Source: Anthracocystis setariae (Eukaryota; Basidiomycota; Ustilaginomycetes; Ustilaginales; Ustilaginaceae). From it: a stretch of DNA of 64,000 nucleotides. Positions 56,297 to 64,000 of this stretch are shown piece after piece; the stretch's first letter is position 1, and every line of letters starts with the position of its first letter. The notes below the pieces were generated by a model that saw nothing but the letters and a program-made list of their open reading frames with translations, was not told where the DNA came from and ran no database searches. The position numbers and the translations under genes were made by a program. Location: assembly GCA_928724745.1 (NCBI GenBank), contig CAKMXJ010000011.1:434001-498000 (forward strand). The letters run 5' to 3'.

Positions 56297-59200
56297 ATGG
56301 CATCAATCGATATGGATGCCTCGGCAGCTGCTGCTAGTCTGGATAGTCTCCACAGTGCGCTCTCCAAGATTCGCCATCACACCAACTCAAAGCTCGAGAA
56401 CCAAAAGGGTCCTGCTCAGCTTCTCGTGGCGGTAGAAGCAACTCTGGCTGAACAATCGTCGTCGTCCACATCCACATCTGGCGCCGCTGCTTCTCAGCAT
56501 GCTTTCGTTCAGCGTGCCCCTGCCGAGTACTTCCTTGCATTGGAATCCATGCTCGAGCTTGCCAAGTCGCCTTCCTCGCCACCTTCCCTGCTTAACAATG
56601 TCTTCTACCTTCTCTCGATAGTTGCTCCGCACGTATCCGCCGGCATCATCCGTGCCAAGCTCGCATCGATCGTCCCGGCCATTGGCAAGCTACTCGGCAC
56701 TCCTCACCCCACCACCTTCAACGTCAACGACACCTCGGCAGCAGAGAACTACGCCTCGGCGTTAAAGTCGGCTCTCGGCATCCTCCAAGCCATCTATACC
56801 GCCTTTGAGTCCGATGCATCGGCGCTCGAAAGGGACGGCCCTCTCCGCTCGTGCTGGTCGGCCGCTCTCCATCTTTGCGCCGACTCTCGTCCCAAGGTCC
56901 GAAGACGCGCGCAGTTGCTTGTCACCTCGATTCTCCCTACCACCGCCGCCGCCTCCGTCAAGCCTTACCACCCATACCTTAAGCTCACCTTTGAATGGAT
57001 CATCTCCACCTTGACCCACGTTGCCGATGCCGGTTCCGTCTCGTCCGCCGGCAGTGCCAAGAACAAGAAGAAGAACGACGATCCATTGCATCCCAAGTAC
57101 GATAAGAAGTCCGGCACCGCAAAGCAGGCTCAAGCTGCTGCCGCCCTTCGACAAAACCAGGGTGACACTGCCTCGGTCGGCATCTGGACCTGCGGTTTCG
57201 CCAAGCAGATGATCAACATTCTCCCCATCGCTCAAGTGGACGATCTTGTCGCCGCTCTGCTCCGCTTGCCAGGAATCCAGAATCCGTTCCTTACTGTAGC
57301 CGCTTTCGACGTCTTTGAGGCTTTCCTCAAGACCTGCCGTCCCAGTATCCTGTCCGGCGCCGCCCAAGCAGATGTCCTCCTGATCCAATCGCACGTCACC
57401 TCGACACCAAGCAGCATCGGAGAGAAGACGCTGGCTAGTTTACTCGATTCGCTTCGATCGCCCGCCTTTGTTCCCTCAAGCTCGGATGTCCAGCTCCTTC
57501 CTGCTTACCTTCGAGCGCTCGAGCACGCCATGTCCGCCTACTCCCGCTTCGACAACGGCCAGCCTGCATGGCGACTGGCTGCCCAAGTCTGGACCGACAT
57601 CGTCGCTCTCTCCCTGTCGGCCAAGTCGGATGCATCCCGTACCGCTCCGGCCGTCCGATCGGCGGGTCGTGACACGCTCATCGCGCTTCTCCGCTACTGT
57701 GTGCCAGATGCCGCCGTCACCGACTCGATCAAAGCTTCCTTCTCCAAGAAGAAGGCTGCTACAGCGCCTTTGCTCGACATGATCCAGTCGATCGAAGATG
57801 CGCTCGGCAAGGACTCGCTTCAATACATGCACTCGCGCGCCGAGATTCTCTCGGTTCTTGCCTCGCTCATCACTCGATTGCGCTACCACTATGTGCCCAA
57901 CACCGACCCTCCTCATCCGGCTGCCGCTTCACTGACCATGCACATCGTCCAGACCGTTGCAGAGCTTCGACAGCAGCCCAACTTTGAGCACCGTGAATAT
58001 GCCGACACTGTCATCGCTGCTGCCGTCGAGGTCTGCGGTCCACGTCTGCTTCTCGAAGCCATCCCGCTTAACCTGTTCGGAGAGGCGGAGGGTCCTGGTC
58101 GGGCCTGGCTCCTTCCTCTCATCCGCACAAAGATCAACAACGCCGAGCTCGGCCACTTTACCGGCGATCTCGTCTCCCTGTCGGAAAAGATTTTCAACAA
58201 GCGTCAGGAAGCCGAGTCGGACGGTCGTCCTGTTGAAGCCAAGATGTACGAGGCACTCACAGAGCAGATTTGGGCCCTCTTCCCTGCCTACTGTGCCATG
58301 CCTCGTGATCTCCTGACCGCCTTCACCCGCCAATTCGCTGAGCTCCTTACCAATGTGCTCTACACTCAGCCCAACCTGCGGCCTTCGATCTGCCGAGGTC
58401 TCCAAGCGCTCGTCTACCGTAACGAAGCCCTGGTCACGTCCGGCGCTCCGTCCGACTCGCTCAAGCACGCTTTCGGGTTGGATCAGGCGGACGGCAAGGC
58501 CAACATCGCCCACCTGTCGTCGATCGCACCCAATCTGCTGGCCGTCCTCTTCAACGTCTTCTCTCAGTCTCCGGGAGAAGGTCGTGGCTTTGTCTACGAC
58601 ACCATCGCCGCTTACCTGCGCGTCATGTCGCCTCAGGATATTCAGAACACCTACACCAAGGTCAAGACGACGCTGGAGCAGTCATTGCCGACGCTATCGA
58701 CCAAGCAGAAGCGCAACCAGAAGGAATCGCTCACTACGCCTCCTCCGGTTCCCTACACCATGTTGGACCTGCTCTCGGCTTTGATTCCTCACCTCGACAA
58801 GAGCGCGCAGGGTTCGGCTGCCGATCTGTTCAACTTGATCTGCCAGGACAATGTTCTTTGCTCGCACGACTCGTCCGTCCAGAAGAAGAGCTACCGTATC
58901 CTCAGCCGATTGCTCGAGGGCGATGCGGGCAAGCAGATCCTGCTCATCGACAATGGCAGAGGCAAGAACCGCGTGGGTGAATTGCTCGACAAGCTGCGCG
59001 AGTCGACCGCAAGCGTGGCTCTCGGTGCCAAGCGGGATCGTGTGCTGCTGCTCGCCACGCTGGTGCCCAACATTCCCTCGGATGAGCTTCACCACCTGCC
59101 AAGCATCATTCCCGAGGCAGTGCTGGCGACCAAGGAGGTGAATGCTGTGACGCGTCAGAACGCCTACGAGTTGCTCGTGCAGATGGGATACAAGATGGAG

Positions 59201-60733
59201 CAAGGCGGCGTCATCAATCGTTCGCTCGTCGAGGGCCACGGAGCGGGTGCCGAGGGGCAGGGCGAGGCCGAGGAGGACAGCGAGATGACCGAGGGTGGCA
59301 TCGTGTCGGCGTCGATCAGCGAATACCTGACCATGGTGGCTGCTGGTTTGGCAGGAACTACGCCTCACATGATCAGCGCTACCATCACTGCAATTTCGCG
59401 ATTGGTGTACGAGTTCAAAGAAAGCCTGGAGCAGAGCGTGCTGGACGAGCTGCTCAGCACGATCGAAGTATACCTACAGTCGGCCAACCGTGAGATTGTC
59501 AAGTCGGCCATCGGCTTTGTCAAGGTGGCCATCGTGGACTTTAACACTGCCTTGATCGATTCTCACTTGGCCAAGCTGATTCCTGCGCTTCTGGGATGGT
59601 CGTCGGAGCACAAGCAGCACTTCAAAGTCAAGGTCCGTCACATTTTCGAGCGCTTGCTCCGACGCTTTGGCTTTGAGCGCATTTATCAACTCACGGACGA
59701 GGACAATCGCAAGCTGATCAACAACATCCGCAAGCGTAAGGAGCGAGCCAAGCGCAAGAGGGCGGATGCCGCCGCTGACCGCGAGGCTGGGGTGCTGGGT
59801 GAGGACGAGGATGAGCCTGGGCTTGCTCCGCGCGTGCTTAAGACCAAGGGTGGCAACGATGCATTCGAGGAGGTCGTGTACGGCTCCGAGTCGGACATTT
59901 CGGACTCGGATGAGGATGGCGATGAAGACGCCGAAGCTGGTGATGCTCGCAAAGGAGGTACTGCAGCAGCACTGGCGCGCAACCGTAACCGTAAGAATGG
60001 CGGTGGCGGTGGCGATGCCGAGGAAAAGGGCGGCGGCCGCGAGCGTCGTCGTGCCAAGCAACAGGACGAGGCGTACATTGAGATGGACGATGACGACGAT
60101 GTGCCCATGGATCTGCTCGACCGCAGTGCCACTACGCGTATTTCGCTCACCAACCCGAATGCCAAAGGTGCCAACGGACGCAACAAGAAGCGTCAACCTG
60201 GCCAGGAAGCGAGCAAATTTGCTCTGGACGAGGCTACGGGACGAATGCTGATCGACGACGACGAGGAGCGCTCGGGCAAGCACAATGCTGCCAACAAGAA
60301 GGTGTCGTTCGCGGTAGGCACCGAGTCGGAGGCTATCGACGTTGAAGGTGCGGGCACAGCATACATCAACCAGGCTCGTGGAGTGGATGGTATGGCTCAA
60401 GTGCGCGGTGGTGCGATCAAGTTCAACAAGAACAACAAGCGAACCCGTGAAGCGGAACGTGAGATGGAGCTCGAGCAGATCGCGCTCGAGGAGGCTCAGG
60501 ATCGAGCTCGAACAGTGCAGAGCGGCAAGCCGGCTGCAGCCGACAAGAAGAGGCGCGTCAAGGAAACCATCGGCAAGGAGTTCCGTGCCAAACGCGGTGG
60601 AGGCGATGTGATCCGAAATGGCAAAAGCCCATATGCTTACGTCCCGCTCAGCCAGGTCGGTGGTAAAAAGGCGGGTAAGAACGACAACGTTTCGTACACG
60701 GGCAAGGGTGACAAGAGCCACAAGCGTCGTTGA
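56297..60733 (+). CDS. RRP12: Rrp12-family ribosome biogenesis HEAT-repeat protein
   Basis: Rrp12 is a karyopherin-like HEAT-repeat protein needed for export of both pre-ribosomal subunits and for late rRNA processing. The 1,478-residue intron-free ORF begins with the family helix LHSALSKIRHHTNSKLENQK at ~17, continues through HEAT-like helices, and has the NUC173-type block at ~350-560. Conserved C-terminal core pieces are YLTMVAAGLAGTTPHMISAT, KLIPALLGWSSEHKQHFKVK and RHIFERLLRRFGFERIYQL (~1010-1130). The last ~300 residues are charged, with Lys/Arg and Asp/Glu blocks, KKRRVKETIGKEFRAKRGGG and PYAYVPLSQV near the end, typical of the family. Divergent from RKI1 and convergent with the SET gene (71 bp between stops). 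Confidence 0.96.
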   Translation: MASIDMDASAAAASLDSLHSALSKIRHHTNSKLENQKGPAQLLVAVEATLAEQSSSSTSTSGAAASQHAFVQRAPAEYFLALESMLELAKSPSSPPSLLNNVFYLLSIVAPHVSAGIIRAKLASIVPAIGKLLGTPHPTTFNVNDTSAAENYASALKSALGILQAIYTAFESDASALERDGPLRSCWSAALHLCADSRPKVRRRAQLLVTSILPTTAAASVKPYHPYLKLTFEWIISTLTHVADAGSVSSAGSAKNKKKNDDPLHPKYDKKSGTAKQAQAAAALRQNQGDTASVGIWTCGFAKQMINILPIAQVDDLVAALLRLPGIQNPFLTVAAFDVFEAFLKTCRPSILSGAAQADVLLIQSHVTSTPSSIGEKTLASLLDSLRSPAFVPSSSDVQLLPAYLRALEHAMSAYSRFDNGQPAWRLAAQVWTDIVALSLSAKSDASRTAPAVRSAGRDTLIALLRYCVPDAAVTDSIKASFSKKKAATAPLLDMIQSIEDALGKDSLQYMHSRAEILSVLASLITRLRYHYVPNTDPPHPAAASLTMHIVQTVAELRQQPNFEHREYADTVIAAAVEVCGPRLLLEAIPLNLFGEAEGPGRAWLLPLIRTKINNAELGHFTGDLVSLSEKIFNKRQEAESDGRPVEAKMYEALTEQIWALFPAYCAMPRDLLTAFTRQFAELLTNVLYTQPNLRPSICRGLQALVYRNEALVTSGAPSDSLKHAFGLDQADGKANIAHLSSIAPNLLAVLFNVFSQSPGEGRGFVYDTIAAYLRVMSPQDIQNTYTKVKTTLEQSLPTLSTKQKRNQKESLTTPPPVPYTMLDLLSALIPHLDKSAQGSAADLFNLICQDNVLCSHDSSVQKKSYRILSRLLEGDAGKQILLIDNGRGKNRVGELLDKLRESTASVALGAKRDRVLLLATLVPNIPSDELHHLPSIIPEAVLATKEVNAVTRQNAYELLVQMGYKMEQGGVINRSLVEGHGAGAEGQGEAEEDSEMTEGGIVSASISEYLTMVAAGLAGTTPHMISATITAISRLVYEFKESLEQSVLDELLSTIEVYLQSANREIVKSAIGFVKVAIVDFNTALIDSHLAKLIPALLGWSSEHKQHFKVKVRHIFERLLRRFGFERIYQLTDEDNRKLINNIRKRKERAKRKRADAAADREAGVLGEDEDEPGLAPRVLKTKGGNDAFEEVVYGSESDISDSDEDGDEDAEAGDARKGGTAAALARNRNRKNGGGGGDAEEKGGGRERRRAKQQDEAYIEMDDDDDVPMDLLDRSATTRISLTNPNAKGANGRNKKRQPGQEASKFALDEATGRMLIDDDEERSGKHNAANKKVSFAVGTESEAIDVEGAGTAYINQARGVDGMAQVRGGAIKFNKNNKRTREAEREMELEQIALEEAQDRARTVQSGKPAAADKKRRVKETIGKEFRAKRGGGDVIRNGKSPYAYVPLSQVGGKKAGKNDNVSYTGKGDKSHKRR

Positions 60734-60804
60734 TGGCAGAGCTCTGATTGTAAATTCACACGATTCGGTAGGCTGAATAAATGATTTCAGATTGCATTGA
60801 TGGC

Positions 60805-61962
60805 TCATGTTTGTGGTGACGGAGGTTGTGGTCGGTGGGGTGGCCGTTGAGAGGTGGCTGCTGTTCGGGATACGCGCAAGCGACTGCGTTGCAACATGGC
60901 CTGCAGTGGATCGAGTTTGGCTGGTGGAGGTGATGGACTAGCTTGGGGCTTGGGCTGCAGTTTAGCCTCTTGGAGTTGTCTAAGCTGTTCGTGATGGATC
61001 CAATAGCTTTTGCCGTAGTTGATGACAAGTTCCTGGCCTTTTCGGATGGGCCGGGTTGAGAACAGACCCATTTGGAATCTTTGCTTTTCGGATTGAGGAT
61101 CATCCGACGGTGCAGAGGAGGTCTGAAGGAAGGATCGAAACTCGACGTTGGGTTTCGGAGCGATGCCGCGGTAGTCATTGACAAAGCGCGACTCGTTGCC
61201 CCAATATCGGCTGTCTACGTACAGAGCGGTTGGGTCGTGTTCTTCTGGTTTGTCATCCAGCGAGACTGCCTCGAACTGGGTGTCGAGGGTTTGTGAGACC
61301 TTGCTGGGTAGCGCTTCGTGTGGGTGATCTGCCAGTCGTGGATCATGGCACAGGCTGAGGTCGTAAGTGGAATGAAAGTCGGCATCTGCTTTTGTATGGA
61401 GCACTCCCAGGTAAGGGCGAATGAAAGCGTTGGGCGCAATGTCTTGTGCAGCAAAGAGACCGAAGGATCCAGCGGAAGGATGGCACTTGAGGTTGCGGCT
61501 GGTTGAGTGAAACGATTCGGGACACCAGGGTGATGTTTCATCAAGTGGTAAAATGGCAAGCGGCACCTGCTGTTGGATCGAGGTGGTATAGAGAGTCACG
61601 GGTCTTCCGTCGTGATGGGTAGCTTTGGCAAGATGGTTGGGATTGCTGCTTTCAGCCTCAATTTCCTCGATCGGAAGCGCCGATGTGCTCGGCTCAAGCA
61701 CGTATCGTTGTGCCAAGTCCTCCGGTATCGATGCTGCGACTAGATTCTGAGTGAGAAACACAACCTCTTGCGGCCAGTTGTTAGGGACTTGAATCGTCTC
61801 ACTCGATGCTGCTCGACCTTTCGACTGCTTGGAAAGGTTTGCAGCGGATGAAGACCACCATTCTTGCGCCTGGTCGTTCAGCCTGGAAGCCGTGGAGGGA
61901 CACGGTGTATGGCCAGATTTGAGTGCCTTGTTGACTGCGCTATTCACGGCATTGCGGCTCAT
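60805..61962 (-). CDS. SET-domain protein (putative lysine methyltransferase)
   Basis: SET domains transfer methyl from S-adenosylmethionine to lysine. From ATG 61962 the protein has 385 residues; four codons further upstream are open but start with TTG. The split SET signature is visible: SFGLFAAQDIAPNAFIRPYL (SET-N) at ~165, a LYVDSRYWGNESRFVNDYRG segment (~250) with the NxxRFxND core, and the final RPIRKGQELVINYGKSYW with the catalytic-type Tyr. The first ~150 residues and the Pro/Gln-rich tail are poorly conserved. The arrangement resembles small fungal SET proteins of unknown target; I cannot assign a histone or ribosomal substrate. Confidence 0.85.
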   Translation of the reverse strand: MSRNAVNSAVNKALKSGHTPCPSTASRLNDQAQEWWSSSAANLSKQSKGRAASSETIQVPNNWPQEVVFLTQNLVAASIPEDLAQRYVLEPSTSALPIEEIEAESSNPNHLAKATHHDGRPVTLYTTSIQQQVPLAILPLDETSPWCPESFHSTSRNLKCHPSAGSFGLFAAQDIAPNAFIRPYLGVLHTKADADFHSTYDLSLCHDPRLADHPHEALPSKVSQTLDTQFEAVSLDDKPEEHDPTALYVDSRYWGNESRFVNDYRGIAPKPNVEFRSFLQTSSAPSDDPQSEKQRFQMGLFSTRPIRKGQELVINYGKSYWIHHEQLRQLQEAKLQPKPQASPSPPPAKLDPLQAMLQRSRLRVSRTAATSQRPPHRPQPPSPQT

Positions 61963-62564
61963 TGCGGACGTCAACTAGCACAGTCTAAATCCGATTGCGA
62001 CGATAGCGGAAACAAAGCTTCCTCGAGATGGTGCTCAAGCAAAAGGCACTCTTGAAAAACCCTATCGGACATTTCATAGCTGGACCCTGAAGAGGAATCA
62101 AATCACACTCTGTGTAAGATCCGCTAGCTAACAATTATTCAAAGTGTAAAGAAATTGAAAAAAGCAAAACCTTCTTGTCATCGGAAGCATCCGACTGCGA
62201 AGGACAAGGCATCGAGTCACGGGTGAATTTATTATTTTTTTTATTTTAATTTTTTAGATGAATTTAATTTCAACTGGGCGGATGCGGGTTAAAGTGCTGA
62301 AAGGCTGTGCGGCGATTCGCTGCAATACGGAAATGTTTCGCGGGATTATTTTGGGCGCTTGGACCCGACTGCCGACTCGGCTTCCTTCATCTTTCAACAC
62401 CACCGTCTTCATCTCGTCGTCCCTGCACCATCATACCCAACGCCATTCGTATAGCTTGACGACGTTCTTGCTTCATACCTCATATCCTCAAGTGTCGCAA
62501 AAAAAAAAAGTCAATCGCTCATCCTCCTGGTCTTGCAAGCACCTACGCTCTATCGACGTTCACC
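61963..62564. promoter_or_regulatory. Divergent promoter region SET gene / LEU4
   Basis: 602 bp. An AT-rich island lies at 62225-62272 (TTATTTTTTTTATTTTAATT-type), and an A11 run at 62494-62504 sits in the likely LEU4 leader, followed by a C/T-rich stretch. No Leu3-type CCGG-N4-CCGG site was found by eye. Confidence 0.55.
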
Positions 62565-64000
62565 ATGGCGCCTATGATCCCCGGTGACAAGTACAAACCG
62601 TACCAGCCGCTTCATCTTCCGAATCGAGCATGGCCTTCCAAAATCCAGACCAAGTCGCCGATTTGGGCCTCGGTCGATCTTCGCGATGGTAACCAGGCGC
62701 TCATCAACCCCATGTCTGGAGAGCAAAAACTCAAATTTTACCAGAAGCTCGTCGAGGTCGGCTTCAAGGAGATCGAGGTCGCCTTCCCTTCCGCTTCCGA
62801 TACCGACTTTGGCTTCGTCCGTCACATTATCGAGAACAACATGATCCCCGACGATGTCTATATCCAGGTTCTTACTCCTGCTCGTGAAGAGCTCATCCGA
62901 AGAACCTTTGAATCCATCAAGGGCGCCAAGAACGTCGTCCTTCACATGTACAACGCCTCCTCGCCGCTCTTCCGCAACGTCGTCTTCAACAACTCGCAGG
63001 AGCAGACCATCGACCTCGCGGTGCGTCACACCAAGATCGTGCGCGAGCTGGTGGATCACTACTCGAAACCCGAGAACGGCGGCACCCACTTCAAGTACGA
63101 GTATTCACCAGAGACCTTCACTCAGACCGAGATGGACTTTGCGGTCAAGATCTGCGAGGCCGTTCGAGAGGCTTGGGGCAAGGCAAGCCATCAAAACCCG
63201 ATCATCTTCAACCTTCCTGCCACCGTCGAGGTCGGTCCCCCTAACCACTATGCCGATCAGATCGAGTACTTCTGCACCCATATCACCGACCGTGCTTCGG
63301 TGATCGTCTCGCTTCACCCTCACAACGACCGAGGCTGCGCCGTCGCAGCTACCGAGCTTGGTCTTCTCGCTGGTGGCGATCGAGTCGAAGGCTGCCTGTT
63401 TGGTAACGGTGAGCGTACCGGCAACGTCGACATTGTCACCCTTGCTCTCAACCTCTATTCCCAAGGCATCCAGCCTGGTGAGATCGATCTCTCCGATATC
63501 CAGAGCGTCGTCGACGTGGTCAGCGGCTGCAACGACATCCCCGTCCATCCTCGTCACCCCTATGCCGGCGATCTCGTCTTCACTGCCTTCTCCGGCAGTC
63601 ACCAGGACGCCATCAAGAAGGGTTTCGCCGCCCAGGCCAAGCGCATCGCTGCCGGCGACAACACCTGGGAAATTCCTTACCTTCCCATCGACCCTCTCGA
63701 CCTTGGATGCACGTACGAGGCTGTCATTCGCGTCAACTCTCAGTCCGGAAAGGGTGGTGTCGCCTATCTGGTCGCACAGAGCCTTGGCCTCGATCTTCCA
63801 CGCAGGATGCAGGTCGCCTTCTACCAGGTCATTCAGCAGGTCGCCGACCGCACGGGCAAGGAGATGACCACCGAAGACATCACCAGCATCTTCACCAAGA
63901 CCTACCACCTTGCCTCGCTCGAGGCTGGCCGCAACGAGGGCCGATTCGCTCTTCGTGGCTACTCGCTCTCCGACGACCTGGCCAGCAGCATCACTTCCGA
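62565..64000 (+). CDS. LEU4: 2-isopropylmalate synthase (first leucine-specific step); C-terminus off window
   Basis: Condenses acetyl-CoA with 2-ketoisovalerate to 2-isopropylmalate. From ATG 62565 (CACC context) 478 codons are open to the window edge; the family has ~600-640, so the C-terminal leucine-binding regulatory domain is mostly missing. Family motifs: [14 protein letters not shown] at ~13, [17 protein letters not shown] (metal-binding Asp, catalytic Arg), [37 protein letters not shown] (metal-binding His pair) and [20 protein letters not shown]. The N-terminus has no clear mitochondrial presequence, so this may be the cytosolic form unless an upstream exon exists. Intron-free in the visible part. 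Divergent from the SET gene. Confidence 0.97.
   Translation, partial: MAPMIPGDKYKPYQPLHLPNRAWPSKIQTKSPIWASVDLRDGNQALINPMSGEQKLKFYQKLVEVGFKEIEVAFPSASDTDFGFVRHIIENNMIPDDVYIQVLTPAREELIRRTFESIKGAKNVVLHMYNASSPLFRNVVFNNSQEQTIDLAVRHTKIVRELVDHYSKPENGGTHFKYEYSPETFTQTEMDFAVKICEAVREAWGKASHQNPIIFNLPATVEVGPPNHYADQIEYFCTHITDRASVIVSLHPHNDRGCAVAATELGLLAGGDRVEGCLFGNGERTGNVDIVTLALNLYSQGIQPGEIDLSDIQSVVDVVSGCNDIPVHPRHPYAGDLVFTAFSGSHQDAIKKGFAAQAKRIAAGDNTWEIPYLPIDPLDLGCTYEAVIRVNSQSGKGGVAYLVAQSLGLDLPRRMQVAFYQVIQQVADRTGKEMTTEDITSIFTKTYHLASLEAGRNEGRFALRGYSLSDDLASSITS

Noticed and set aside
59474..60808. 444-codon minus-strand ORF over the end of RRP12
   Set aside because: Antisense shadow of the RRP12 C-terminal region; no domain, and it is aligned to the sense codons.

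Overview
The window is a gene-dense, intron-poor fungal chromosome segment. The gene content (glycine cleavage P-protein, coatomer alpha, SAGA Spt8, Mon1-Ccz1, Nem1-Spo7, Rot1, RPA3, RRP12, Leu4), short GT-AG introns in only a few genes, C-ending codon preference and long serine-rich insertions all fit a basidiomycete, most likely a smut fungus (Ustilaginales: Ustilago/Sporisorium type). The genus assignment is an inference from style; no species-diagnostic marker was used.

Layout. 1-4.6 kb: GCV2 (runs off the left edge, minus strand), a long gene-free 5' region and a single dispersed 5S rRNA gene (4484-4601, minus). 4.75-12 kb: CCZ1 and coatomer alpha (COP1) in tandem on the minus strand. 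12.5-14.3 kb: a 600-aa protein I do not recognise. 16-38 kb: a run of small housekeeping genes with strictly alternating strands: ROT1 (+, spliced), TatD nuclease (-, spliced), LETM1/MDM38 (+), SPT8 (-), VMA8 (+), SHE9 (-), RPA3 (+, spliced), a DUF1365 protein (-), a DUF4604 protein (+), RCY1 (-) and SPO7 (+). 38.6-46.3 kb: two unusual composite genes meeting tail to tail 53 bp apart. One is a mitochondrial ornithine-type carrier carried at the end of a 1,678-residue serine-rich ORF. The other is a Rossmann/epimerase-like protein fused in one frame to an epoxide hydrolase. 46.7-52.5 kb: an alpha-glucoside-type MFS permease and an intracellular GH31 glycosidase, transcribed divergently from a shared 2-kb region, probably an uptake-and-hydrolysis module. 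52.6-54.35 kb: a gene graveyard in which a 5'-truncated RhoGEF (DH domain) fragment abuts a decayed Gln/Asn/Gly/Ser-rich protein gene. 54.7-64 kb: RKI1, RRP12, a SET-domain protein and LEU4 (runs off the right edge).

Functionally most genes are unlinked housekeeping functions: one-carbon and leucine metabolism, the pentose phosphate pathway, vesicle and vacuole traffic, mitochondrial membrane proteins, ribosome biogenesis and chromatin. The only plausible pathway cluster is the permease/GH31 pair. The most interesting items are the two composite genes, the graveyard junction, the permease/GH31 pair and the dispersed 5S gene. I saw no CRISPR array, no intact transposon and no tRNA gene. The GCV2 and LEU4 ends lie outside the window.
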